A DNA stretch of 64,000 nucleotides, taken from positions 1,488,001 through 1,552,000 of the forward strand of contig NZ_CP130701.1 in assembly GCF_030553075.1 (NCBI RefSeq), given 5' to 3'. This DNA comes from Halomonas sp. I5-271120. GTDB taxonomy: Bacteria > Pseudomonadota > Gammaproteobacteria > Pseudomonadales > Halomonadaceae. Numbering within the stretch: the first letter of the stretch is position 1; the number at the start of each line of letters is the position of its first letter. This document shows, piece after piece, positions 8,089 to 16,910 of the stretch. The position numbers were made by a program, and so were the translations under genes. Under the pieces are notes generated by a model. The model had not been told where the DNA came from. It searched no databases and worked only from the letters and a program-made list of their open reading frames with translations.

Positions 8089-10443
8089 GTGCTGAAATTG
8101 CGACTGCTACCCTTGATGGCCTGGCTGCTGACGGCATTGATGCTGTTCGGCTTGCCGGCACAGGCTCAAGAGAGCCCACCCACCGAAGCGCCCGCCTATT
8201 CCACGTTGGCTGACCTGCTCGAGAACGAGGCAACCCGCACCCAGTTGATCGATCAACTGCGCGGCATGGCTAACAACGCTCAGGAAAACGTTCAGGCAGC
8301 AGCCGACTCAAGCGCCGAGACCGCCGCCAATCAGGCCCCCAGCGGGCAGGAGGCCAATGCAGCCTCGCTGCCGCGCCAGCTGGCCGAACTGACCAGCACT
8401 GTCGCCAGCGAGATCGGCAGTCAGCTTGAGGGGCTCGCGGCGGCTCTCAGCGGCATTTTCCAGGGAGCAGGTACTGGACAGCCCTTTGACATGGACGCCT
8501 TCAACTCGGCGGCGCTGAACCTGGGGCTGGTGATCATCGCCGCCTTCGTGCTGTTCGTTGCACTCAGGCGCCTGGCACGGCCGGCCTTCTCATCGATCGG
8601 CCGCTGGTCCCAGCAGGGCACAGGCATGACGCCAGTGCTGCGGCTGGTGCTGGCCGTGGCGATCGCCGCCATCGTCGACGTGCTGGTGATTGCCCTGGCC
8701 TATGTGGGCGGCAACCTGCTGGCCACTTTCGCCATCGGCGAGAGCGGCGAGCTGTCGACCCGAGCCTCGCTGTTCCTCAATGCCTTCCTGATTATCGAGT
8801 TGCTCAAGGCCGGGGTACGCATGCTGTTCGCCTCTCGCTACGAGGGACTGCGCCTGCTGCCCATCGCGGCTGAAGAAGCGAGCTACTGGAACCGCTGGAT
8901 CGCCCGCCTGATCGGCCTGGTCGGCTACGGCCTGATGGTGGTGGTACCGCTACTCAACTACTACCTGTCGCCGGCCCTCGGCCAGGGTGTGGGCACCCTG
9001 ATCATGATCGGTGCCTTCATTTACGCGGTAGGCGTGGTGCTCAAGAATCGTCAGCGTCTGCGCGATGGCATCGATGCCCAAGCCGCCAAGGCCACCATGA
9101 GTGCCACCCGGGTCTCGCTGAAGCTGTTTGCCCGCGTATGGCATCTGCTGGCGATCGCCTACTTCCTGATGGTGCTGGTGCTGACCTTCACCCGCCCGGA
9201 AGATGCGCTGCCCTTCGTGATGCTCGCTACCCTGCAGACACTCGCGGTAGTCGGCGCTGGCATGCTGGTCTCCAGCCTGCTGACCCAGACCATCGGCAAG
9301 CGCATTCGCCTGCCGGAAGACCTCAAGCGCAAGCTGCCGCTGCTTGAGACGCGTCTCAATGCCTACGTGCCCAACCTGCTGCGAGTGGTCCGGGCGCTGA
9401 TCCTGATCACGGTGGTCATGATCGCTGCCAGCGCCTGGGGCATCTTCGACCTGGCCGGCTGGTATGCCACTGACCTCGGCCGCGGCCTGGTCGCCAAGGT
9501 CATCAGCGTGCTGCTGATCGTGACCGTGGCCATGGCCCTGTGGGTCGGGCTCGCCAGTCTGATCGAGCACCGCCTTAACCCGGAAACCGGCAGCGGCGAA
9601 CCCACAGCCCGCGCCCAGACGCTGCTGAGCCTGTTCCGTAACGCCCTGGCCATCACCATCATTGCCATGACGCTGATGATTGCGCTGTCCGAGATCGGCA
9701 TCAATATCGGCCCGCTGATCGCGGGTGCCGGGGTGCTGGGTCTGGCCATCGGTTTCGGTGCCCAGAAGCTGGTACAGGACATCATCACCGGGGTGTTCAT
9801 CCAGGTGGAAAACGCCATGAATACCGGCGACGTGGTCACCGTGGGTGGCGTCACCGGCACCGCAGAACGCCTGAGCATCCGCTCGGTGGGCATCCGCGAC
9901 CTGTCCGGCACCTACCACATCGTGCCCTTCTCCAGCGTCGATACCGTGTCCAACTACATGCGTGAATTCGCCTACCACGTCGGCGAATACGGCATCGCCT
10001 ATCGCGAGAGCATCGACGAGGCGATCGAGTGCCTGAAGGAAGCCTTCGAGGAACTGGCCGCCAGCGACGATCACAAGCAGAACCTGCTCGCCCCGCTGGA
10101 AGTCGCCGGCGTCATCGCCCTGGCCGACAGCTCGGTGAATATCCGCGTGCGCCTGAAGACCACACCGGGCACCCAGTGGGCCACCGGCCGTGCCTACAAC
10201 CGCCTGGTCAAGATGCACTTCGACGCCGCGGGCATCGAGATTCCCTTCCCGCACACCACGCTTTACTTCGGCGAGGACAAGGACGGCTCTTCGCCGGCCG
10301 GCAACATCCGCGTCCTGGAAGGCCGTGCTAAGCGCCGGTCCAGTGCCGACACAGACGACGAGTCTCACGATGAGCAGCCGGTGGAGCAAGGCAAAGGATC
10401 GATTCCCGCGGTCGACTACCGAGGCGAGAACGACGAGTCCTGA
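8089..10443 (+). CDS. large MscS-family mechanosensitive channel (YbiO/YnaI-like architecture)
   Basis: About 784 residues: a signal peptide ending LPAQAQ, a periplasmic segment of about 100 residues rich in A/Q/E, a series of hydrophobic helices from residue about 145 to 520, then the MscS pore and beta domain. The pore helix is seen in GPLIAGAGVLGLAIGFGAQKLVQDIITG, given here only as a landmark at about 545-572, followed by VENAMNTGDVVTVGGVTG. A polar C-terminal tail follows. Such channels open under hypo-osmotic shock and release solutes, fitting a halophile. Start: GGAGG at 8079-8083 is ideally spaced for GTG 8089, better than ATG 8077. A strong terminator follows. Confidence 0.85.
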   Translation: MLKLRLLPLMAWLLTALMLFGLPAQAQESPPTEAPAYSTLADLLENEATRTQLIDQLRGMANNAQENVQAAADSSAETAANQAPSGQEANAASLPRQLAELTSTVASEIGSQLEGLAAALSGIFQGAGTGQPFDMDAFNSAALNLGLVIIAAFVLFVALRRLARPAFSSIGRWSQQGTGMTPVLRLVLAVAIAAIVDVLVIALAYVGGNLLATFAIGESGELSTRASLFLNAFLIIELLKAGVRMLFASRYEGLRLLPIAAEEASYWNRWIARLIGLVGYGLMVVVPLLNYYLSPALGQGVGTLIMIGAFIYAVGVVLKNRQRLRDGIDAQAAKATMSATRVSLKLFARVWHLLAIAYFLMVLVLTFTRPEDALPFVMLATLQTLAVVGAGMLVSSLLTQTIGKRIRLPEDLKRKLPLLETRLNAYVPNLLRVVRALILITVVMIAASAWGIFDLAGWYATDLGRGLVAKVISVLLIVTVAMALWVGLASLIEHRLNPETGSGEPTARAQTLLSLFRNALAITIIAMTLMIALSEIGINIGPLIAGAGVLGLAIGFGAQKLVQDIITGVFIQVENAMNTGDVVTVGGVTGTAERLSIRSVGIRDLSGTYHIVPFSSVDTVSNYMREFAYHVGEYGIAYRESIDEAIECLKEAFEELAASDDHKQNLLAPLEVAGVIALADSSVNIRVRLKTTPGTQWATGRAYNRLVKMHFDAAGIEIPFPHTTLYFGEDKDGSSPAGNIRVLEGRAKRRSSADTDDESHDEQPVEQGKGSIPAVDYRGENDES

Positions 10444-10474
10444 TCCTGACTCGGATAGATCAAGGATCGATGCA

Positions 10475-10501
10475 GGGCCACCCTCGGGTGGCCCTTTTTT
10501 T
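10475..10501 (+). terminator. rho-independent terminator of the MscS-family gene
   Basis: GGGCCACCC TC GGGTGGCCC is a perfect 9-bp stem followed by seven T, 32 bases after the channel stop codon. It also marks the left edge of the metal-resistance block. A near-identical stem terminates the TRAP operon at 34251. Confidence 0.9.
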
Positions 10502-10610
10502 GTGCCCTTTACCGACAGCGGCGGCAAAAGCACCGGTAGCCATGGCAAGTCCGAGCATTACTATCGAGAACGGATTCATAAACACTTCAAGCCGGGCATA
10601 GAGGCCACGA

Positions 10611-10643
10611 CATATCCACACGTCCGGCTTTGGCGTGGATATG
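10611..10643. repeat. unexplained inverted repeat in a gene-free 330-bp stretch
   Basis: CATATCCAC and GTGGATATG form a perfect 9-bp inverted repeat with a 15-nt loop. The surrounding 10502-10831 has no convincing gene: an open frame on the + strand is a continuation of an overlapping frame of the channel gene. No T-run follows, so a terminator is unlikely. It might be a recombination or protein-binding site at the edge of the acquired metal block. Confidence 0.4.
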
Positions 10644-10831
10644 CCAATGGTCTCGCCAACCGAAAGGTGTCCGCACCACGGCAGGTTGCCGAGAGTGTTG
10701 ATACGGGCGCTCCTGAGCGGTTGAGAAGCAGACTACTCCCCAAGGGGACAAACGTAATGGGTATCAAGCGGAGCCGCAGTTATTGGTGCTGCTAGGTGCA
10801 GCCCAGGTGGGGCCCACTGGCGATTGTCTAC

Positions 10832-11737
10832 CTAACTCAAATTACCCGCCCCGCAATCGGGATCGGCATCACAAGCTTGGCGGATAACGGCATCCTCAGG
10901 TTGTAGAGTGCTGTGCTCAATATCGAAGCGCTCCCGCAATATCTTTTGCAGTTGCGGCAGTATCTCTTCCCATCTTCCCATCGCCTCCACATCAATGTGC
11001 GCCGCTAGAGCCTGGCTGTTTGATGACAGGCTCCAGATATGCATGTCATGGATAGCGCAGACACCGTCGACCCGGACGAGAGTGCAGCCAACTTCATGCG
11101 CATCGATTCCTTTTGGCACACCTTCCATCAACACGTGCGTCACCTCACGCAGTAGTCGAATCGCGGACACCAGAATCAATAGGCTGACGAAAAGAGACAG
11201 GACCGGGTCAGCAATGGACGGCCCGCCCAGATAAATGATCGCCCCGGCAACCAGCGCAGCGACCGAGCCCAGCAAGTCTCCCATCACGTGCAGGAGCGCT
11301 CCGCGAACATTTATGGTCTGCTCTCCACGCATCAGCACCCAAGCCACTACCATATTCACCAGCAAACCGAGCCCGCCGATCGCCAAAACCATGCCACCGG
11401 CAACTGCTGGTGTATCTGCCATGCGGCGGATCGCCTCGTAGGCAATGAATACAATCACCCCGAACATAAACAGCACGTTGAACAGGGCGCCGAGAATTTC
11501 CGCGCGCTTGAGTCCAAAGGAGTGCTGACGCGATGTTGGCTTCTTGGCCAGCCAAGCAGCGAAGGCACCAATCCCTAACGACAATGAATCGGTAAACATG
11601 TGGCCTGCGTCCGATAGCAGAGCAAGAGAATCAGCTAACAGGCCGCCGAAGACTTCGATAGCTGCAAAACCTGTGGTGAATACCAGTGCGAACAGCAAGG
11701 TCTTGCCGCCGCTATGGCTGTGATTGTGGTCTGACAT
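10832..11737 (-). CDS. czcD: CzcD-type cation diffusion facilitator (zinc/cadmium/cobalt exporter)
   Basis: A 301-residue protein with a His-rich N-terminus (SDHNHSHSGG), six membrane helices, and the CDF zinc-site motif LLSDAGHMFTD in helix 2 with a matching HVMGDLLGS in helix 5. The C-terminal cytoplasmic domain has CAIHDMHIWSLSS. These proteins exchange protons for Zn2+ and similar ions at the inner membrane. The start is ATG 11737, preceded by GAAGGAAG; a longer frame to 11794 lacks a ribosome site. The C-terminal tail CDADPDCGAG may add a metal-binding cysteine pair. Neighbours are other metal-response genes. Confidence 0.9.
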   Translation of the reverse strand: MSDHNHSHSGGKTLLFALVFTTGFAAIEVFGGLLADSLALLSDAGHMFTDSLSLGIGAFAAWLAKKPTSRQHSFGLKRAEILGALFNVLFMFGVIVFIAYEAIRRMADTPAVAGGMVLAIGGLGLLVNMVVAWVLMRGEQTINVRGALLHVMGDLLGSVAALVAGAIIYLGGPSIADPVLSLFVSLLILVSAIRLLREVTHVLMEGVPKGIDAHEVGCTLVRVDGVCAIHDMHIWSLSSNSQALAAHIDVEAMGRWEEILPQLQKILRERFDIEHSTLQPEDAVIRQACDADPDCGAGNLS

Positions 11738-11866
11738 ATATGCTTCCTTCGTTATTGGCCCTCGAGACTCCCAGCGGACTGCTCTCTCTATCAAGCCATT
11801 GGGTCGATACGTTTTTCCGCGCTGATAAAAGGCAGGATGTACCTGCCACTTTTCGGTTGGATATAT

Positions 11867-12244
11867 TTACAAGAACAGTCTTGCCAGGAAGGTTGCGAAA
11901 ACGATCCAGATAGCGATAAACACCCCAGCAGCTATTCGGCTTACCGGGCGTTCAGAGGCTTCGTCAGCGGTTTCTCGGTGCTCGTTCATGACCTCTGGTG
12001 GTATAAGTTTCACCACCAACAATATCCCGAGTGGCACAATGATGATGTCGTCCACGTAGCCGAGTAAGGGAATGAAGTCGGGGATCAAGTCGATGGGTGA
12101 GACAGCATAGGCCGCGACAACCACTGCTAACACCTTTGCGAGCCATGGAGTCCGTGGATCACGAGCGGCAAGCCAGACGGCGTGTATATCTCGTTTGATC
12201 GTTCGAACCCATTGTTTGGCGTTCGAGATTGGCTTTGTTGTCAT
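11867..12244 (-). CDS. YkvA/DUF1232 small membrane protein
   Basis: A 125-residue protein with the DUF1232 core SPIDLIPDFIPLLGYVDD at about 48-65 flanked by hydrophobic segments, and a further C-terminal membrane helix. The biochemical function of the family is not established. Start ATG 12244 has AAAAGGG upstream. The gene lies between the czcD-like exporter and the metal sensor on the same strand, but with 129- and 243-base gaps, so co-transcription is uncertain. The 243-base gap 12245-12487 shows no other feature. Confidence 0.8.
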   Translation of the reverse strand: MTTKPISNAKQWVRTIKRDIHAVWLAARDPRTPWLAKVLAVVVAAYAVSPIDLIPDFIPLLGYVDDIIIVPLGILLVVKLIPPEVMNEHRETADEASERPVSRIAAGVFIAIWIVFATFLARLFL

Positions 12245-12487
12245 CGGCCCTTTTCTCTACTCGATACTGGTGTCCAACAAGAAACATGGCCAGTGTCCCG
12301 GGGGGGCTCAGCACAGCGAGGAAGCCGGGGCGGATAACTGTAGTCGTCTCGTAACAGAAATCACTCTAGGCGCTGGTGATCTCGGTACCGGCGCCAGTGC
12401 CTTTGAGCCTTTTCTTCGAGCAAGTGGCGGTCTTGCTCTTTACTCTCATTCATTTTGAGTATTCTGTGTGCCAGGCTTCTTTCTGTC

Positions 12488-12757
12488 CTACTTGAGGTAG
12501 GACTTTATTACCTGTAGCACCGCATCCAAGTCTTGTTGCCGCTGCTCCAGCTCGGGCTCCCTGACGACGTGATCAGTCAGGTGGCCCTCAATGATGGCTG
12601 CCATCAGACCATTCACTGCCCCGCGAATCGCAGCGGTCTGTTGCAGCACGGCAGTGCAATCTCCCTCCTTATCAAGTTGCTTTTCCAGTGCGGCTGCCTG
12701 CCCCTGAATGCGTCGAACACGAGTTAGCAGCTTCGCTTTGTCTTTGATCGTGTGCAT
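12488..12757 (-). CDS. RcnR/CsoR/FrmR-family metal-sensing transcriptional repressor
   Basis: An 89-residue all-helical repressor starting MHTIKDKAKLLTRVRRIQGQ, the signature opening of this family. C34 of the EGDC segment and H63 in GHLTDHV correspond to the conserved metal/thiol site; the N-terminal His (H2) is typical of the RcnR (Ni/Co) branch. In the apo form such proteins bind a G-tract operator and release it on metal binding. Start ATG 12757 is chosen because upstream residues do not match the family. The divergent exporter and the two operator-like sites in between indicate that it controls the exporter and itself. RcnR or the formaldehyde sensor FrmR are the alternatives; context favours Ni/Co. 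Confidence 0.85.
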   Translation of the reverse strand: MHTIKDKAKLLTRVRRIQGQAAALEKQLDKEGDCTAVLQQTAAIRGAVNGLMAAIIEGHLTDHVVREPELEQRQQDLDAVLQVIKSYLK

Positions 12758-12786
12758 GTGGTTGTCTCTTTTGAGAAGGAAAACTA

Positions 12787-12822
12787 TACATGGTGGTAGT
12801 ATATCGATACTAGGGGGTAGTA
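12787..12822. promoter_or_regulatory. two tandem RcnR-type operator sites
   Basis: TACTAGGGGGTAGTA at 12808-12822 fits the RcnR-type consensus TACT-G-tract-N-AGTA. A degenerate copy, TACATGGTGGTAGTA, lies at 12787-12801, exactly 21 bp away on the same face of the helix. Both lie in the divergent spacer between the sensor gene (start 12757, - strand) and the exporter gene (start 12911, + strand), so one regulator could control both directions. The consensus is known from E. coli RcnR; binding here is inferred. Confidence 0.7.
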
Positions 12823-12910
12823 TGAGCTCTTGCAAGAAAGGTAAATGTGTATAAATCGTTCTATCCCAGCATGCCGTCTGTAACCGACAGCAACGCCTCG
12901 AGGAGGTCCC

Positions 12911-14284
12911 ATGCTTCAGGTGCTGAGCCACCGTCGTTACCGCCATTTATTTCTGGCTCAGGTTACCGCCCTCGTCGGTACCGGCCTAACCACCGTCGCC
13001 TTGGCGCTGCTAGCCCATGAGCTGGCGGCCGGGCAGGCGGGGGTCGTTTTAGGTACGGCCCTGGCGATCAAGATGGTTGCCTATGTGGGCATCGCGCCGG
13101 TAGTCGGAGCCTACGCCTCGCGTCTACCGCGCCGCGTCCTGCTGGTCTGCCTGGACCTGCTGCGGGCGTCCGTGGTCTGTGCGCTGCCCTTCGTCACCGA
13201 GGTCTGGCAGATCTATGTGCTGATCTTCCTGCTCAACGCCGCCTCGGCGGGCTTCACCCCGGTCTTCCAGGCGACGATCCCGGATCTCCTCGAGGACGAG
13301 GGGCAGTACACCCGAGCGCTGTCGCTGTCGCGGCTCGCCTACGACCTCGAGAACCTGCTCAGCCCCATGGCGGCCGCGGCGCTGCTGATGGTGATGAGCT
13401 TCGATGTGCTGTTCCTGCTCAACGGCCTGGCCTTCTTGGTCTCGGCCGGTCTGGTGGTCTCGGTGGTGTTGCCGTCGCCCCAGGCGGCGGAGGACGAGGC
13501 GCCGAGCGTGTGGCTTAAGGTCTCCCACGGCATGAGGATCTACCTGAAGACGCCTCGGCTGCGCGGGCTGCTGGCCCTGAACATGGTGGTGTCGGCCGCC
13601 GGCGCCATGCAGATCGTCAATACCGTGGTCTACGTCCGCTCTACCCTGGGACTGGGCGAGCAGGCGGTGGCCATGGCCTTCGCAGCGGTCGGAGGCGGTT
13701 CGATGTTGGTAGCCCTGCTGCTGCCGAAAGTACTGGAGCGAGTCCGTGAACGCCCGATCATGCTCGCGGGCGGCGCGTTGATGACGGTGAGCCTGTTCCT
13801 CGGCCTGCTCGCCCCCGGGTTCGTCGGCCTGATGGGGCTGTGGTTCCTGCTGGGCGTCGGCGCCTCGCTGGTCATGACGCCCACCGGACGCCTGCTCAAG
13901 CAGTCATGTCACCCCGAGGACCGTCCGGCGCTGTTCGCCGCGCAGTTCTCGCTGTCGCATGGCTGCTGGCTGGTGGCCTATCCGCTGGCCGGCTGGGTAG
14001 GGGCCGAGGTGGGCCTAATCGAGACCTTCGCTCTGCTGGGTACGATCGCGCTGGTGTCGACGGCGCTAGCGGCGCGTATCTGGCCGTCACGGGACCCGAT
14101 GGCGCTTGAGCATGCTCATGCTCCCGTGGAGCACACCCATCGGCATTACCTCGACGACCACCACCAGCATGAGCATGAAGGCTGGGAGGGGCCGGAACCG
14201 CATCGCCATCCCCACTATCATCCGGTAGGCTGGCATCAGCACGCCTTTGTGATCGATGGTCATCACACGAGATGGCCATCGTGA
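12911..14284 (+). CDS. NreB-like MFS nickel/cobalt exporter with histidine-rich tail
   Basis: A 457-residue protein. Residues about 1-395 form a 12-helix major-facilitator fold of the EntS/NreB type. The C-terminal 60 residues hold 17 histidines (HAHAPVEHTHRHY, DDHHQHEHE, HRHPHYHPVGWHQH), a metal-binding tail known from NreB/NrsD nickel-resistance proteins. It likely exports Ni2+ or Co2+ from the cytoplasm. Start ATG 12911 has GAGGAGG in front. It is divergent from the RcnR-type repressor with operator sites between. GC content and synonymous-codon bias look higher than in the neighbouring sensor gene, so the two may have different histories. Confidence 0.85.
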   Translation: MLQVLSHRRYRHLFLAQVTALVGTGLTTVALALLAHELAAGQAGVVLGTALAIKMVAYVGIAPVVGAYASRLPRRVLLVCLDLLRASVVCALPFVTEVWQIYVLIFLLNAASAGFTPVFQATIPDLLEDEGQYTRALSLSRLAYDLENLLSPMAAAALLMVMSFDVLFLLNGLAFLVSAGLVVSVVLPSPQAAEDEAPSVWLKVSHGMRIYLKTPRLRGLLALNMVVSAAGAMQIVNTVVYVRSTLGLGEQAVAMAFAAVGGGSMLVALLLPKVLERVRERPIMLAGGALMTVSLFLGLLAPGFVGLMGLWFLLGVGASLVMTPTGRLLKQSCHPEDRPALFAAQFSLSHGCWLVAYPLAGWVGAEVGLIETFALLGTIALVSTALAARIWPSRDPMALEHAHAPVEHTHRHYLDDHHQHEHEGWEGPEPHRHPHYHPVGWHQHAFVIDGHHTRWPS

Positions 14285-14313
14285 CATGACAAAGAGGCAC
14301 AAGGAACGTTTGC

Positions 14314-15586
14314 ATGACCAGTCTGCCTGACAACATCCTTCACTTTACCGGAATACCGCACCCTGGCCACAAAGATGGAAGAGCATGATCTCCACTTTCA
14401 GGTCGAAGCTCCGGTCCCTGTGGCCTGCGAGGAGTGCGGCGTAGAAGGAGAGTTCGTCAGGTTTGGCAAGCGCGATGTGGCTTACCGAGATCTGCCCATC
14501 CACGGCAAGCGAGTCACCTTGGGTGGTCCGTCGCCGCTACACTTGCCGAGCCTGCGGAAAGACACTCCGCCCAGCGCTCCCCGAGATGGTGGACAACCAG
14601 CGCATGACCCGGAGGTTATACAGCCACGTCGAGAAGGAGGCCTTCAACTATCCCTTCGCCTATTTGGCCGATACCACGGACCTTGAAGAGAAGACCGTCC
14701 GTGCGGACTTCAAGAAGAAGGCCGAGTTCCTTGCGGCTTGGCACCGTTTCTAAACGCCCCGCTGGTTAGGGATTGATGAGCTGTACCTGAACCGGTTCTA
14801 CCGCTGCATCCTGACCAACCTGGAGGAGCGCACTCTGTTGGACCTGCTGCCGGGTCGCCAGCAGGAGGCGGTGACAAAGCGCCTCATGAGCATGACCGAC
14901 CGCGACGAGGTCGAGATTGTCAGCATGGACATGTGGAAGCCCTACCGCCGCGCTGCCCAGGCGGCACTGCCACAGGCTCGCAGCGTGGTCGATAAGTTCC
15001 ATGTCGCGCGGATGTCCAACGAGGCCCTGGAGAAGATTCGCAAGGGCCTCAGGAAGGAACTGAAGGCCAACCAGCGACGGACCGACCGGAAGATTCTACT
15101 GAAACGATGCCTCAGACCGCGAACGCCTAATCATGGAGACTTGGACAGGAGCCTTCCCTCAGCTCCTGGCAGCCTACGAGCATAAGGAGCGGTTCTAGCA
15201 CATTTGGGACTGCGCCAGTCGGCGTGATGCCGAGGTGGCTCTGGCTCGCTGGATTGACGAGGCAGGAAGAGGTCTGGAAGGATCTCGTCAGTGCCGTCAG
15301 TAGCTAGCGTGAAGAAATGCTGACCTATTTCGAGACCGACATACCGATCACCAACGCCTTCACGGAGTCGATCAACCGCCTGGCTAAGGACAAGAACCGC
15401 GATGGCCGGGGCTACTCATTCGAGGTAATGCGAGCCCGGATGCTCTTCACCACCAAACACAAAATGAAGTCACCACAGGCCAAGGAATTCCCGTTCCTGG
15501 GCAGGACAACCATGACCTACAGCATGGATCTTCTCGAGGTTGAGGAGAACTACGGCATCGATCTATCAACCCTTTGGAAGGATTAA
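14314..15586 (+). mobile_element. decayed ISL3-family transposase (insertion sequence remnant)
   Basis: The frame opens at ATG 14314 (MTSLPDNILHFTGI) and is then broken several times. Pieces at 14375 (zinc-finger VACEECGVEG), 14463 (YTCRACGKTL, then LEEKTVRADF), 14775-15130 (GIDELYL and SVVDKFHVAR, two catalytic Asp) and 15317-15586 (ESINRLAKDKNRDGRG, the Glu region) are in order and rebuild an ISL3 transposase of about 400 residues. Frameshifts and stops (e.g. near 14385, 14753, 15130, 15198) make it inactive. Clear terminal inverted repeats were not found. It bounds the metal-resistance genes on the right and may have helped bring them in. Confidence 0.8.
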
Positions 15587-15638
15587 TGTCTTGGTGGCTC
15601 AGAAGAGATCATCAACCACTTAATCCGGATACCCGCAT

Positions 15639-15663
15639 AAAAAAGGGCGCCACGAAGGCGCCC
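15639..15663 (-). terminator. terminator of the hem operon
   Basis: GGGCGCC ACGAA GGCGCCC forms a 7-bp stem, and on the - strand it is followed by six T. It lies 24 bases past the hemY stop. It also marks the right edge of the acquired metal/IS block. Confidence 0.85.
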
Positions 15664-15686
15664 GGAAGAGCAAAACAGGGGATCGC

Positions 15687-16910
15687 TCAGCGATTGGCAT
15701 CGCTGGGCTGAGGCAGGGCAGGCAGCGAGCGATCGAGCAGCTCGACGCTCTGGCGATAGTAGAGCTGACTCTTGTTGTGCTCGCCAAGGTTAGCAAACAG
15801 CCTGGCAAGCTCAGCACAGACCACGCCGCTGGGGCGCTGGCGCTGGCTGGATTCGAAGTATTCCTGCGCCTTGCCCCAGTAGGCATTGCGCAGCGACAGG
15901 CGGCCCAGCGTCAGTAGCAGGTCAGGGTCGTTGGGCCGCTCCTGCAGCCACTTCTCGGCATAGGCCAGCTGGCGCGAGGCATCGACATTGAGCAGCCCGT
16001 AGCGCATCACCAGGCGCGCGTCCCAGTGATCCTTCAGCGAATGGCGCAGTAGGCGCTCGGCGATGCCTTCCTCGCCGCCACGCACCAGCGCCTCGGCATA
16101 CAGCCCCACCAGCTCGATGTTGCTGCGCAAGTGGTCGGGCATGTCGGCCCACAGGTTGCGCACCCGCTCGATATCGTCGGGGTTACGCGAGGCCTGTACG
16201 ATCAGCTCACGATAGGCACGCTGCTCGAGTTCCTGGCGTTCGTCCTCGGCGATCAGCTGGTGTCTAGCGAGGCGCGGCATCAGCCGGCGCAGGCCGTCCC
16301 AGTCGCTGACACTCAGGTACGCCTGCTTGAGCAGCTTGAGGATCTGCGGATGATCGGGCAGCTGCTTGTCGAGGCGCGTCAAGGTGGCCAGGGCTTCCTC
16401 GTAGTGCTGGCGATCGAGCATCAGTTGGGCCTGCACCATGCCGACCGCAGTGTCGGCGCCTTCGGTGGACAGGTGGGCACGCTTGAGCAAGGTATCGGCC
16501 TGCTCATAGCGTCCCTGATAGTGGGCCGCCAGGGCCGCGGAAAGATAGTTGACCAGCGGCGTGCTGGAATCATCTGCCGCCTTGACCAGCGATTTCTCGG
16601 CGCGTTTCCAGCGGCCTTCGGCCAGCGCCACCAGCCCCCGCACCGTGCGACGCATGGCGTTGCGGTTCCGGTTGCGGCTGCTCCACAGCTTCAGGCGGCT
16701 GACCGGGCGACGCATGCGCATCAGTATCCGCAGCACGAAATGCAGCACCAGGAAGGCGCCCAGCAACAGCACCAGGCCGAACCAGAAAGAGGTCTGCACT
16801 GAGGTATCGCCGACCCGGACCAGCCAGTAGCCGGGCACTGTCTGCATCAGCTGTCCGAACAGGGCGCCAACGGCCAGCCCCAGGACGATCAGCAGGATCA
16901 GCTTTCTCAT
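15687..16910 (-). CDS. hemY: HemY, TPR-containing inner-membrane protein of the haem gene cluster
   Basis: A 407-residue protein with two N-terminal membrane helices (about 5-25 and 41-63), a basic stretch (RMRRPVSRLKLWSSRNRNRN) and tetratricopeptide repeats to the C-terminus, as in E. coli HemY (about 400 aa). It is not a protoporphyrinogen oxidase despite the shared name in Bacillus; its role is linked to haem-pathway organisation. The start overlaps the hemX stop (ATGA-type), showing translational coupling as the last gene of hemC-hemD-hemX-hemY. Confidence 0.9.
   Translation of the reverse strand: MRKLILLIVLGLAVGALFGQLMQTVPGYWLVRVGDTSVQTSFWFGLVLLLGAFLVLHFVLRILMRMRRPVSRLKLWSSRNRNRNAMRRTVRGLVALAEGRWKRAEKSLVKAADDSSTPLVNYLSAALAAHYQGRYEQADTLLKRAHLSTEGADTAVGMVQAQLMLDRQHYEEALATLTRLDKQLPDHPQILKLLKQAYLSVSDWDGLRRLMPRLARHQLIAEDERQELEQRAYRELIVQASRNPDDIERVRNLWADMPDHLRSNIELVGLYAEALVRGGEEGIAERLLRHSLKDHWDARLVMRYGLLNVDASRQLAYAEKWLQERPNDPDLLLTLGRLSLRNAYWGKAQEYFESSQRQRPSGVVCAELARLFANLGEHNKSQLYYRQSVELLDRSLPALPQPSDANR

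Noticed and set aside
8950..10548. Open frame of 532 codons on the - strand
   Set aside because: It lies opposite the MscS-family gene, has Gln/His/Gly-rich composition typical of an antisense frame of GC-rich DNA, and no ribosome site or domain.
10190..10795. Long + strand frame over the channel gene end and the spacer
   Set aside because: It overlaps the channel gene in another frame and passes through its terminator; no similarity or start signal.
14285..14313. Left inverted repeat of the ISL3 remnant
   Set aside because: No sequence matching the right end near 15590-15640 could be found, so ends were not assigned.
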